Source of the DNA: Oxalobacteraceae bacterium
Lineage (GTDB): Bacteria; Pseudomonadota; Gammaproteobacteria; Burkholderiales; Burkholderiaceae_D
Assembly (NCBI GenBank): GCA_023259175.1
Contig: JAHFQV010000012.1
Location: 1 to 57,301, forward strand
DNA length: 57,301 bases
Direction of reading: 5' to 3'
Shown here: piece by piece, positions 45,902-55,342 of the stretch
Layout of the letters: every line of letters begins with the position of its first letter
Position numbering within the stretch: position 1 is the stretch's first letter
Translations under genes and position numbers: made by a program
Notes under the pieces: generated by a model
The model's database searches: none
The model's input: only the letters and a program-made list of their open reading frames with translations
Told to the model about the DNA's origin: nothing

Positions 45902-47107
45902 ATGAATGAAATAAACCCTTCAACACAAGTTGAAACTATTGAGCCTATTGAGTCCATTATGTCGACTACGCCAACACCGGAGAATCAAGCCTCTTCTTCC
46001 AGCTCGCTAGCTGCCCCGAATACTGACATCAGCGCGCCGACCGCAGAAGCTGGGTCGCCCGTGTGGAAGTCCACACCGTATTTGATTTCGGGCGCGCTGG
46101 CTTTGCTGTTGGCGGTGCAATGGCTCAATACGCATAATCAGATTGATGGTTTGACTAAGGAACTGGCTAAACGTTTACAAAGCGTTGAAATCAATAATAG
46201 CGAAGTCAAAACGACCAACCGCGCTATCGTTGAAACCACACGCGAAGTGCAAGCCAAGGTCACGCTGCTCGAAGGCAAGCAAGCCGAGGCGCAAGGTCAA
46301 CAACTCGCGCTCGAACAACTCTATCAAGATTTATCGAAAAATCGCGATGAATGGGCGCTAGCCGAAATCGAGCAAGTGTTAGCGACGGCGAGCCAGCAAT
46401 TACAGTTGGCTGGCAATGTTCAAGGTGCTTTAATCGCTTTGCAAAACGCGGATAGTCGCTTGGCGAAATCGGAAAAAGCGCAGTTTATTCTGGTGCGACG
46501 GGCGATTGCAAAAGACATCGAACGCTTAAAAGCCTTACCTATACTCGATTTGACGGGCGTGGTTTTGCGCTTAGATACCGCGATTCAATCGGTCGATACA
46601 GCGCCCTTATGGTCGGATGAAAAAGCACCGACCGAGGCAATAGCGCCCAAGGCTCCTTTGCGTGTCCTCCCCAACTTGAACAAATCTAAGAGCGGGCAGG
46701 CGCAAGGCAAAGAAGCCGAATATACCTTGAGCGAAAAGCTGCAAGATCGCTGGCAGAGTTTTTCAGCTGAGATGTGGACCGAGCTCAAACAGCTAGTGCG
46801 TGTGCGCAGTGTCAAAACACCTGATGCCTTATTCGTTTCGCCGACGCAAGCTTATTTTGTCAAAGAAAATCTCAAACTCCGCTTATTGAATGCACGTTTG
46901 GCGCTCTTATCGCGCAATGAAAACGTTTTTCAGAACGACATAAAGTCAGCGCAAGACATTATCGAGAAATATTTTGACGAGCGCTCAAAACAAACGGTGG
47001 CTTTGCAGTCCATGCTGACACAAATCCAAAACAATAAGCTCTCGATTGAAATGCCCGCGTTGACGGAGAGTCTTAATTCGATACGTAATTTCAAAGTGAA
47101 GCCTTAA
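45902..47107 (+). CDS. hemX: HemX: membrane-anchored protein of the haem-biosynthesis cluster
   Basis: The 401-residue protein has a Ser/Thr/Pro-rich cytoplasmic N-terminus (to about 55), one membrane helix (about 60-80, YLISGALALLLAVQWL), and a long helical periplasmic part with coiled-coil character (about 85-150). This is the HemX architecture. It was once called uroporphyrinogen-III C-methyltransferase, but no catalytic domain for that is visible. ATG 45959 is an alternative start. It lies 7 bases after hemD. Confidence 0.88.
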   Translation: MNEINPSTQVETIEPIESIMSTTPTPENQASSSSSLAAPNTDISAPTAEAGSPVWKSTPYLISGALALLLAVQWLNTHNQIDGLTKELAKRLQSVEINNSEVKTTNRAIVETTREVQAKVTLLEGKQAEAQGQQLALEQLYQDLSKNRDEWALAEIEQVLATASQQLQLAGNVQGALIALQNADSRLAKSEKAQFILVRRAIAKDIERLKALPILDLTGVVLRLDTAIQSVDTAPLWSDEKAPTEAIAPKAPLRVLPNLNKSKSGQAQGKEAEYTLSEKLQDRWQSFSAEMWTELKQLVRVRSVKTPDALFVSPTQAYFVKENLKLRLLNARLALLSRNENVFQNDIKSAQDIIEKYFDERSKQTVALQSMLTQIQNNKLSIEMPALTESLNSIRNFKVKP

Positions 47108-47114
47108 ATTTATC

Positions 47115-48335
47115 ATGCGCATTTTTATTCGATTTTTAATCCTCTTCGCTTTGGCGGCAGGTTTGGCGGTGGGCGGGCGCTTTAATCCGGGTAATGTGGT
47201 TTTTTTCTACCCACCGAATCGCTTTGATATCTCCCTAAATCTATTTCTCTTTGCTTTTCTCGTTCTGTTTTTTGTCCTTTATTTTTTACTGAGAACGCTG
47301 ATGATCGCTTTGGATATGCCGCAGAAAGTTGCGGCGTATCGCCAGAGCAAACGCGAACGTGATAGTAATAAAGCCTTGCGTGAAGGCTTAAAAGCCTTGT
47401 TTGAAGGACGATTTGGGCATGCAGAAAAATCCGCACTGAAAGCGCAAGACCTGAATGAAAATAAAGGCTTGGCGACCTTAATCGGTGCTCGTGCTGCGCA
47501 TCACATGAGTCAGTTTGAAAGGCGTGACGCTTGGTTGTCCAAGATAGAAGATGATGCGGGATTTAAGACGGCAAGATTAGTCACCATGACCGAGCTTTTT
47601 GTTGATGAACATAAAGCTGAGCGCGCACTTGAAGCGGTGGCCGAACTCAATGCCCGCGGCAAGCGACATATTCAAGTTTTGCGTTGGGCTTTAAAAGCCA
47701 ATCAACAAGCGAAAAATTGGAACGAAGTGCTCAAATTGGTGCGCACGCTGGAAAAGAATCACGCCATTCATCCCGCCTTAGCAGGTCGTTTGCGTGAGAT
47801 GGCGTATGAAGCTTTGCTGAGAGAAAACGAGCACGATCCTGAGTCACTGCGTTATGTTTGGAACGAAGTTCCTTCTAACGAACGCAAGAACCGCTATATC
47901 GCTTTTACCGCGGCGACCGCATTTACCGAATGCCAGTTGTTTGATGAGGCGCGTTTCATCGTGGAAAATGCCTTGTCGGATGAATGGGATATTCGCTTAG
48001 TGCGGATTTATCGGGAAGCCGCAGGTAGCGAAGGTTCGGCAGCGTTGCGGATGCAAATTGAACGTTGTGAATCGTGGATGCAAACCCATGTCCGAGAGCC
48101 GGAATTGGAGCTTTGTCTAGGGGTATTATGCTTCAAGCAAAAGCTATGGGGAAAAGCCCAAGTGCATATGGAAAATACCTTGGCGTATTGCAAAGAGGCT
48201 CGTACCGAACGTGAAGCGAATTTGTATCTCGCCCAATTGCACGAAGCGATAGGACAAGCGTCAGAGGCAGCCAAGTATTATCGACAATGCGCGATGGTGG
48301 GGCAGCGCTCAATATTTCTTTCCTCGCCTTCTTAA
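47115..48335 (+). CDS. hemY: HemY: TPR protein of the haem-biosynthesis cluster
   Basis: The 406-residue product has two N-terminal membrane helices (LILFALAAGLAVGGRF, LFLFAFLVLFFVLYFLL). TPR-type helical repeats follow (AEKSALKAQDLNENKG, ALKANQQAKNWNEVLKL, EANLYLAQLHEAIGQASEAA), as in HemY proteins. Molecular role is unresolved; the gene is conserved next to hemX. It follows hemX by 7 bases. Confidence 0.88.
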   Translation: MRIFIRFLILFALAAGLAVGGRFNPGNVVFFYPPNRFDISLNLFLFAFLVLFFVLYFLLRTLMIALDMPQKVAAYRQSKRERDSNKALREGLKALFEGRFGHAEKSALKAQDLNENKGLATLIGARAAHHMSQFERRDAWLSKIEDDAGFKTARLVTMTELFVDEHKAERALEAVAELNARGKRHIQVLRWALKANQQAKNWNEVLKLVRTLEKNHAIHPALAGRLREMAYEALLRENEHDPESLRYVWNEVPSNERKNRYIAFTAATAFTECQLFDEARFIVENALSDEWDIRLVRIYREAAGSEGSAALRMQIERCESWMQTHVREPELELCLGVLCFKQKLWGKAQVHMENTLAYCKEARTEREANLYLAQLHEAIGQASEAAKYYRQCAMVGQRSIFLSSPS

Positions 48336-48407
48336 TTTCGAATGAAGAATTCCGCTGCAAAATCGAGGTGTGCCTGCTGCAGCGCACCAATGCGCTCTAA
48401 AAATCGT

Positions 48408-48413
48408 TATAAT
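48408..48413 (+). promoter_or_regulatory. Possible -10 element TATAAT before ppa
   Basis: A perfect TATAAT lies 48 bases before the ppa ATG. The -35 region at the right spacing is a poor match, so this is tentative. Confidence 0.35.
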
Positions 48414-48460
48414 GGCGCGATTCTTCACCGAAATTCTTCGATTTAATTGGAAAGTGCCTC

Positions 48461-48997
48461 ATGAGTTTAAATAAAGTCCCCGCCGGTCGCGATTTGCCTA
48501 ACGATTTCAATGTCATCATTGAAATTCCAATGAATGCAGACCCGATCAAGTATGAAGTCGATAAAGAAAGTGGCGCGATTTTCGTCGATCGTTTCATGGG
48601 CACGGCGATGCACTATCCGTGTAATTATGGCTATGTGCCTGATACGATTTCAGGCGATGGCGATCCGGTCGATGTCTTGGTGATTACGCCGTTTCCATTG
48701 ATCCCGGGTGTGGTAGTGCGTTGCCGCCCTATCGGAATTTTGAAAATGCATGATGAAGCGGGTGCGGACGGCAAAGTTTTGGCTGTGCCTATCGATAAAA
48801 TTCTGCCGATTTATCAACACTGGCAAAAACCGGAAGACATGAATGAATTGCGCCTCAAGCAGATTCAGCACTTTTTCGAACATTACAAAGATTTAGAGCA
48901 AGGTAAATGGGTCAAGATCGATGGATGGGGCGGACCTGATGAAGCGCGTGAAGAAATTTTAACGGGCGTAGCAAATTACCAGAAGATCACTGCGTAA
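48461..48997 (+). CDS. ppa: Inorganic pyrophosphatase Ppa
   Basis: The 178-residue soluble family I enzyme hydrolyses pyrophosphate to two phosphates. Active-site features include [43 protein letters not shown] (two blocks: [24 protein letters not shown]) and the C-terminal [10 protein letters not shown]. It lies 125 bases after hemY. MITE copy 4 separates it from the terminator that follows. Confidence 0.97.
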   Translation: MSLNKVPAGRDLPNDFNVIIEIPMNADPIKYEVDKESGAIFVDRFMGTAMHYPCNYGYVPDTISGDGDPVDVLVITPFPLIPGVVVRCRPIGILKMHDEAGADGKVLAVPIDKILPIYQHWQKPEDMNELRLKQIQHFFEHYKDLEQGKWVKIDGWGGPDEAREEILTGVANYQKITA

Positions 48998-49021
48998 GAA
49001 TTTCGTAAAAAATACCCATTA

Positions 49022-49247
49022 AGGAAGCGCGGATTTATTCGGTATGTGCGTTCGAGCCCAAAATGGGATGAGTTTGGTAGCAACATTTCCGCAGCTTGGC
49101 TGGTGCCAAGCAAGGGAATTTGCTGCCAAAATCGCCCATTTTGAGCCGAACCCGGAGGGAAACTCCATTTTTTCGTTGAACAAGCTTGAAAATTCAGGTT
49201 CTTAAAAAAATGGTGTTTCGCGCTTATCGAATAAATCCGCGCTTCCT
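49022..49247 (-). mobile_element. TA-flanked MITE, copy 4 (226 bp), between ppa and its terminator
   Basis: Ends AGGAAGCGCGGATTTATTCG and CGAATAAATCCGCGCTTCCT are perfect 20-base inverted repeats, flanked by TA at 49020-49021 and 49248-49249. Orientation is opposite to copies 2 and 3. It starts 24 bases after the ppa stop; the terminator stem begins directly at the right TA. Confidence 0.92.
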
Positions 49248-49248
49248 T

Positions 49249-49271
49249 AAGGCACTTCGGTGCCTTTTTTT
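49249..49271 (+). terminator. Rho-independent terminator (ppa side)
   Basis: Stem AAGGCAC / GTGCCTT with a TTCG tetraloop and T-tract. Its T-run reaches the stop codon of the convergent kinase gene. It probably ended ppa transcription before the MITE inserted. Confidence 0.8.
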
Positions 49272-50304
49272 ACGATTTGAGTGACAAGTAAGCGAGTGCC
49301 GCCGCGCACAGAAAGCTACCCCAGGCCAACCAAAACAGGCCGCCTTTTTTCTTGAGCTCGGCTAATAAATTCGTCGAAGCCCCCAAATTTTTAGATGCGT
49401 TTCTGCGAGCACGTTTTTCATGAGCAAGGAATTTGTTTAGCGCCAAGCCCATCTCTGCCGCACTTTGATAGCGCCTATGGGTTTTTTTCTGCATCGCCTT
49501 CATGACGATATGGGCTAAGCGCTCGGGCACTTCGGGGTTAATTAGTTCGGGTGATTTAGGTGTCTTGCGGTTGATGTTGTAGAGCAGCTTGTCGAAATCG
49601 GGCGCGGAAAAAGGTTTTTGCCCGGTCAACATTTCGTACAGTACTGCGCCCAAAGAATATACGTCCGTGAGTGGAGTGACGGGTTGGCTGGAGGCCTGTT
49701 CGGGCGACATATAATTGGGTGTGCCCATAATATTATTTTTAAATAGGGTATGCGCCTGCCCATTTTCGTCGGCGACCCGATTCGGAACCCTAGCGATGCC
49801 AAAATCGACAACCTTGGGTTGATTGTTTTCGACTAAAAAAATATTCGCCGGTTTGATATCACGGTGAATCACCCCTTGGCTATGCGCAAAAGCCAGTGCA
49901 TTGGCGACTTTGTAGGCAATACCAGCCGCATCGATAACATCAAAACGTTTGCCCTGACTCATTAAGGCGCGTAAGTCCTTACCCTGTAAAAACTCCATCG
50001 CGATAAAAGTAGTACCACCTTCGGTCGAGGCATCATAGATGGTGACGATATTCGGATGTGACAGGCGACCAGCGGCGCGTGCTTCGTTGATGAATTGCTG
50101 TTCGCGTTGCTTCTTGTCCGGTCCTGTGGCTGGATTGTTCAGGATTTTAATGGCCACGGCGCGATCAATGACAGGGTCATGCCCTAGCAAGACATTGCCA
50201 TTGGAGCCACTGCCTAATTTGTCAGTCACCGTGAATCGGCCAATACGCCTCAAAGGGGCTTTGCCCGGATTCGCTTGGTTAGAGTGCAGCACGTTTTGTA
50301 TCAT
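49270..50304 (-). CDS. Serine/threonine protein kinase with C-terminal membrane anchor
   Basis: The 344-residue Hanks-type kinase has a Gly loop GSGSNGNV (31-38), Lys53, Glu74, HRD at 147-149 within HRDIKPAN, DFG at 167-169, and MGTPNYMSPEQ in the activation segment. All catalytic residues are present. A single membrane helix lies near the C-terminus (about 320-341), with almost nothing outside. PASTA repeats are absent. Substrate unknown; the neighbours give no hint. Confidence 0.93.
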   Translation of the reverse strand: MIQNVLHSNQANPGKAPLRRIGRFTVTDKLGSGSNGNVLLGHDPVIDRAVAIKILNNPATGPDKKQREQQFINEARAAGRLSHPNIVTIYDASTEGGTTFIAMEFLQGKDLRALMSQGKRFDVIDAAGIAYKVANALAFAHSQGVIHRDIKPANIFLVENNQPKVVDFGIARVPNRVADENGQAHTLFKNNIMGTPNYMSPEQASSQPVTPLTDVYSLGAVLYEMLTGQKPFSAPDFDKLLYNINRKTPKSPELINPEVPERLAHIVMKAMQKKTHRRYQSAAEMGLALNKFLAHEKRARRNASKNLGASTNLLAELKKKGGLFWLAWGSFLCAAALAYLSLKS

Positions 50305-50439
50305 TCTAGGTGAAACCTTGCTTAAATTTCAGACAATCGACTTAATCTTGCGCTCATTCTAATGGAATTCTGGCTAAGCACGAAGACGGCGACCATTTTC
50401 CTGAGGTTTTCCTGAGAATTCTGTTGCAAAATACTGAGA

Positions 50440-51621
50440 TCACGCCTTTTTTTGTAATGAAGGATCACTATTCGCACGTTTGTAGGCGGAATTTTCGGTG
50501 AGGATGCGCTTGTATTCCTCAAATTCACCGGACTCATGCTCAACATGCGCTTTAATCGCTTGAAAAAAACGAGCTTCTTTCAAAATGTGGGCTGAGTAAG
50601 TACTTACCGGCAGAAATCCCCTTGCCATTTTGTGCTCCCCCTGAGCACCGCCTTCAAATACCGCCAATTTTTGCGCAATGCAAAATTCGATGGCTTGATA
50701 GTAGGCTGTTTCGAAGTGTAGGCAAGGAACATAGTCGACACAACCCCAATAGCGGCCATAGAGCCTAGTTTCATCTTTAAAGGAGAGCGAGGCGGCAATG
50801 GGCTGGGCATCGCGGTAAGCCAGAATAAGTAATAGCTGCTCTCCCATTGTAGCGCCGATACGTTGGAAGAAATTGAGATTGAGATAAGGGCTCGAACGAT
50901 GGGCAGCGTAGGTTTGGTCGTAGCAGCGTTTAAAGAATGCCCAATGGGCTTCTTTAATTTCGCTTCCACTTAGATGGGTGAATGAAATACCTGCTTTTTG
51001 AACGGACTGCCGTTCGGCTCGAATATTCTTGCGCTTCTTCATACTCAAGCTGTCCAAGAAGTCCTGAAAATCGCGAAAGCCCTTATTCTGCCAATGGAAT
51101 TGATGACCCTGCCGGATGATGAAACCAGCCGCTTTCAAGGTTGGTAATTCTGCTTCGCAGGGGAATAAAATGTGGCTTGATGAGTAGTTTCCGGCTTCGT
51201 AAAAGGCTTTGAGCCCCGCTAGCAAATGCTGTCTTGCGTCCGGGTCGCGAGCCAACAAACGAGAGCCCTCGACCGGAGTGAAGGGAATTGCACATAATAA
51301 TTTGGGGTAATAACGCACACCATGTTCGTGATAGGCATGTGCCCAAGCCCAGTCAAAAACATATTCGCCGTAGGAGTGAAGTTTTACATACAAGGGCATT
51401 GCAGCGACCAGCCTGTTTTCTAGCCAGAGGCTGAGATATTGAATTTGCCATCCTGTCTGGGGACTCGCACACATGCTCTCGTGCAAGGCGTGTAGGAAGG
51501 CGTAAGCGAGAAAAGGTGTGGGCTTTTCCTGCGCTCGCACTAAATCATTCCATACGGTTTCACCAATCTCGCTGAGTGAATTCTGGACGCGCATGCGATA
51601 ATGGCCTACTTCTAATTCCAT
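50440..51621 (-). CDS. FemAB/GNAT-fold acyltransferase (COG3146, DUF482-like)
   Basis: The 393-residue protein resembles the peptidogalycan-biosynthesis group of GNAT-fold enzymes. Matches are TPFLAYAFLHALHES near residue 35, WAWAHAYHEHGVRYYPKLL, MKKRKNIRAERQSV near 195, and FEGGAQGEHKMARGF. These are conserved in COG3146 proteins of unknown substrate. It stands between the kinase and nadE, divergent from nadE with 21 bases between their starts. Confidence 0.85.
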   Translation of the reverse strand: MELEVGHYRMRVQNSLSEIGETVWNDLVRAQEKPTPFLAYAFLHALHESMCASPQTGWQIQYLSLWLENRLVAAMPLYVKLHSYGEYVFDWAWAHAYHEHGVRYYPKLLCAIPFTPVEGSRLLARDPDARQHLLAGLKAFYEAGNYSSSHILFPCEAELPTLKAAGFIIRQGHQFHWQNKGFRDFQDFLDSLSMKKRKNIRAERQSVQKAGISFTHLSGSEIKEAHWAFFKRCYDQTYAAHRSSPYLNLNFFQRIGATMGEQLLLILAYRDAQPIAASLSFKDETRLYGRYWGCVDYVPCLHFETAYYQAIEFCIAQKLAVFEGGAQGEHKMARGFLPVSTYSAHILKEARFFQAIKAHVEHESGEFEEYKRILTENSAYKRANSDPSLQKKA

Positions 51622-51642
51622 CTTTGATCGAATCCTTCAATT

Positions 51643-53280
51643 ATGTCTGTTTCTTTAGAAAATTCCGCGATGGTCAAGGTCGCGATTGTGCAAATGAATA
51701 GCGTCGTCGGCGATTTGGCGGGCAATGCGCAGCAAATTGTAGACTATGTGAGGCGTGCAGCGGAAAATTCAGCCGATATTGTGGTGACACCGGAATTGTC
51801 CTTGGTCGGCTATCCTCCTGAAGATTTATTATTGCGTTCCGCTTTTTATCAGCAGGCACAAATTTGTCTCGAACAATTAGCGCAGTCGCTGGCGCAATGG
51901 CCCGATGTGCATGTCTTAGTCGGGCATCCCTATGCGTGCGAACAAGCGCACTATAACGCGGTTTCCGTATTGCTTAACGGGCGTGTCCTGCACCGTTATT
52001 ACAAACAAGCGCTGCCCAATGACATGGTGTTTGACGAAAAACGCTATTTTGACGCGGGCGTAGAACCTGTCGTGTTCGAGGTTAAAGGCACACGTTTTGG
52101 TATCAATATTTGCGAAGATACTTGGAATGAAATCGCGCCGCGACGCGCACGCGAGGCAGGGGCGGAAGTCTTGTTGGTACCCAATGGATCGCCTTTTCAC
52201 ATGAATAAGCGCGATCTGCGCATGGATGTCATGCGTAAAAATGTCTGCGCACAGGGGATGAGCTTGGTGTATGTCAATCTCGTCGGCGGACAAGATGAAC
52301 TTATTTTTGATGGCAACTCATTTGTACTCGACGCACAAGCTCAGGTGCAAGCGCAATTGCCATATTGTGAAGCCGATATGCAGACCATTAGTTTTGCGGG
52401 CTCGGTTCCTCAGGCGAGTGGGCTGTGCGAGCCGCTAGCACTTGAGGCGCAAATTTATCAGGCGCTAGTGTTGGGTGTGCGTGACTACGTCAATAAAAAT
52501 GGTTTTCCTAGTGTCTTGATCGGTTTTTCCGGTGGCGTTGATTCTGCATTGACCTTGGCGATTGCGGTTGATGCACTAGGAGCTGAGCGCGTGCGTGCGA
52601 TCATGATGCCCTCACCCTATACCGCCGATATTTCTTGGCTGGACTCGCGCGAGATGGTAGAGCGTATCGCGGTGCGCTATGATGAGATTTCCATCAACGA
52701 ATGTTTTGACGCATTTCGACAAACCTTGAGTCAAGAATTTGCCGGGCTCAAGGAAGATACCACCGAAGAAAATATTCAAGCACGTATTCGCGGCACACTC
52801 TTAATGGCCCTGTCGAACAAATATGGCTCCATCGTTTTAACCACCGGGAATAAGAGTGAAATGGCGGTCGGATATTGCACACTTTACGGTGATATGGCGG
52901 GTGGATTTGCTGTCATTAAAGACATCGCGAAAACCATGGTCTATCGTTTATGTTCTTACCGAAATAGCCTCTCAGAGATTATTCCCGAACGCATTATTAC
53001 GCGCCCGCCCTCGGCCGAATTACGGCCAGATCAAAAAGATCAAGACAGTTTGCCGCCCTACGAAATTCTTGATGGCATTATGCAGCTTTACATGGAAGAA
53101 AATCAGTCGCGCGCAGAAATAATCGCGGCAGGTTATCAAGCAGAAGACGTTGAAAGAATTACGCGCCTGATCAAAATTAACGAATACAAACGGCGTCAGG
53201 CACCGGTCGGCATACGCATCACGCATCGTGCATTTGGGCGCGACTGGCGTTACCCCATTACGTCGAATTTTCGAGATTAA
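51643..53280 (+). CDS. nadE: NAD+ synthetase, glutamine-hydrolysing, NadE
   Basis: The 545-residue enzyme amidates nicotinate adenine dinucleotide to NAD+. The N-terminal nitrilase domain shows its triad: Glu in TPELSLVGYPPEDLLLR, Lys in YYKQALPNDMVFDE and Cys in GINICEDTWNE. It supplies ammonia from glutamine. The synthetase domain has the ATP motif GFSGGVDSALT near residue 295. Two starts are possible (51643, 51670); neither has a strong ribosome-binding site. glnB follows 18 bases later. Confidence 0.95.
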   Translation: MSVSLENSAMVKVAIVQMNSVVGDLAGNAQQIVDYVRRAAENSADIVVTPELSLVGYPPEDLLLRSAFYQQAQICLEQLAQSLAQWPDVHVLVGHPYACEQAHYNAVSVLLNGRVLHRYYKQALPNDMVFDEKRYFDAGVEPVVFEVKGTRFGINICEDTWNEIAPRRAREAGAEVLLVPNGSPFHMNKRDLRMDVMRKNVCAQGMSLVYVNLVGGQDELIFDGNSFVLDAQAQVQAQLPYCEADMQTISFAGSVPQASGLCEPLALEAQIYQALVLGVRDYVNKNGFPSVLIGFSGGVDSALTLAIAVDALGAERVRAIMMPSPYTADISWLDSREMVERIAVRYDEISINECFDAFRQTLSQEFAGLKEDTTEENIQARIRGTLLMALSNKYGSIVLTTGNKSEMAVGYCTLYGDMAGGFAVIKDIAKTMVYRLCSYRNSLSEIIPERIITRPPSAELRPDQKDQDSLPPYEILDGIMQLYMEENQSRAEIIAAGYQAEDVERITRLIKINEYKRRQAPVGIRITHRAFGRDWRYPITSNFRD

Positions 53281-53637
<357 letters not shown>

Positions 53638-53655
53638 GTGAGTCTTTTTTGATGT

Positions 53656-54222
53656 TTAGCGGGATCCAATTCTGACTCGTCCTCCCGATGCGATGTAGAG
53701 TACTTTGTCATGCGTCGTGTTTGCATCCCATCTTGGGCGCATGATTTTGAAATGCATATAGGAAGCTTGAATTTGCCCTAAAGAGGTAAATACGAGGTGA
53801 TTTTTTTGAGGGGCGGGGATGATGCTACCGGAATCAGCATTTGAAAATAAGGCATCCTGTACTTGCAGGAGTACATCCGTTTTCGAATACACAGAATCGC
53901 CGTCCTTGTCGTAAAAAATAAGCCAACCATCTCCCCAGCCGCGATTTTGTTTCGCATCATTAGGCTCCTTGGTACAGCTTGGGTTTTCGGCCAAGGGGTT
54001 TTTACTTCGACAAATTACGACATGTCCAGATCGCTTTATGGCCTCTGAACGCGCGTAAGTAAGTGCGATTTGTAGCTCTGATGTCGCGGCAGCGATTCGG
54101 TTTCTGACAACAATCTCTTGCATTTCGACGGTGGCTAAGCTCGCTAAAATGCCAGTTAGGGTAATACTTATCATTATTTCTATGAGCGTAAAACCTTCAA
54201 GGCGTGTTTCCTTGGCTATCAT
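53656..54222 (-). CDS. GspH/FimT family pseudopilin (minus-strand copy)
   Basis: The 188-residue prepilin-like protein begins MIAKETRLEGFTLIEIMISI, with the prepilin peptidase site before Phe and Glu at position 5 of the mature protein. A long hydrophobic helix is followed by a GspH-type domain (NRIAAATSELQIALTYARSEAIKR, two blocks: NRIAAATSELQ, ALTYARSEAIKR). It resembles the plus-strand FimT-like protein at 54755. It would be a minor pilin of a type IV pilus. It is convergent with glnB. Confidence 0.88.
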   Translation of the reverse strand: MIAKETRLEGFTLIEIMISITLTGILASLATVEMQEIVVRNRIAAATSELQIALTYARSEAIKRSGHVVICRSKNPLAENPSCTKEPNDAKQNRGWGDGWLIFYDKDGDSVYSKTDVLLQVQDALFSNADSGSIIPAPQKNHLVFTSLGQIQASYMHFKIMRPRWDANTTHDKVLYIASGGRVRIGSR

Positions 54223-54754
54223 CTCTCCCCCTCAAATACATTATATTTTTCTTGTATTGCTATTCCGAAGTATGTTCTAAGGAATTTTTCCTTGCTACGC
54301 CTCCTACCATTACTCACGTTCATCGTTGCCAAATTCAGGCAAAAGATGTCCCACACTTACAAAATCGGAAAAGTCGCGCAAAACACAAATTATTTCTTTT
54401 TGGTATTTAATTTTATATCTGTAAAAAATAATACATTGGATTTTTTTATTGTGCAATTAGCTTGTTAATTCTAGTGGTATTTGTGGTTCAAATCGCTGTT
54501 TTTTGGATACTTTGTGCATGAATGGATTTTTTTACTTGCCGAAGACTACGCGGACGCTAGCCTATAGCAAGTTGTTGACAAGCCTCAAAAGCGCGGCGGT
54601 AATTCTGCTTTATCTGTGCGTTGATATTGATGAGGTGTTATTGTAAAAATGCCCGTTCATACCAAGTGTCCTCTGAATAGAACCATCTATCCGGTAGGGT
54701 TTGCGGGATGCTGTAAGGAACGACTATCATCAAGGAAACTATAAGGGTGGTTAT
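54223..54754. other. Gene-free divergent region between two pseudopilin genes
   Basis: About 530 bases, AT-rich in the middle (near 54400-54480). A possible -35 TTGACA is at 54575-54580, with only a weak -10 (near 54598-54605), upstream of the minor-pilin operon. No gene is seen. Confidence 0.45.
54575..54605 (+). promoter_or_regulatory. Possible sigma-70-type promoter before the minor-pilin operon
   Basis: TTGACA at 54575-54580 is a perfect -35. The -10 region (GGTAAT/TAATTC around 54598-54605) is weak. Confidence 0.3.
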
Positions 54755-55342
54755 ATGAGCATAATTCTGTTCCGCAGAAAAAAAATGATCGGCTTCACTT
54801 TGATTGAGGTTTTGATTGTGATTGCCATCATAGGCATTCTCTCCCGTATCGCGGTTCCTGCTTACCAGCACATGATGGCCTCAAATCGCATGAGTAGTTT
54901 GGCCTCTGATTTTAATTTGAGCTTAACCTTGGCGCGTTCAGAAGCGTTGAAACGAAATACTACAATCAGCCTATGCAAAAGTTCTACAACTGCAGACGCG
55001 GTGCCGGTTTGTGATGCCGATAAGAGCGTTGCAGGAAGCAATGTGGGCTGGGGCAGTGGCTGGTTGATTTTTGTCGATACTGATGGTGATGGCGTGCGCG
55101 CTGCGACGGAAGAACTCATACAAGTAAGTTCAGCTGCTTTGGATACTGCGGCACAAGGCTCCTTGGTGCCAAGTAACGGTGTTGAGAGCATTACTTTTGG
55201 TGTGACTGGCCAGTCTTTTGCAGCAGTGAATTTTGTTATTAACGCGCCGGATGCGTTTCCTAGTTTGAGTCGCGCAGTATGCGTTTCCATAGGTGGTCGG
55301 TCTAGAGTTGGAAAGTCACCTGATTGTCCAAAGGGGAATTAA
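54755..55342 (+). CDS. GspH/FimT family type IV pilus minor pseudopilin
   Basis: The 195-residue protein has prepilin motif MIGFTLIEVLIVIAIIGIL with Glu at +5 of the mature form. The domain then has SSLASDFNLSLTLARSEALKR, typical of FimT/GspH (two blocks: SSLASDFNLSL, TLARSEALKR). ATG 54755 is chosen over an upstream TTG, with AAGGGTGG before it. Its TAA is immediately followed by pilV ATG, showing an operon. Confidence 0.9.
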   Translation: MSIILFRRKKMIGFTLIEVLIVIAIIGILSRIAVPAYQHMMASNRMSSLASDFNLSLTLARSEALKRNTTISLCKSSTTADAVPVCDADKSVAGSNVGWGSGWLIFVDTDGDGVRAATEELIQVSSAALDTAAQGSLVPSNGVESITFGVTGQSFAAVNFVINAPDAFPSLSRAVCVSIGGRSRVGKSPDCPKGN

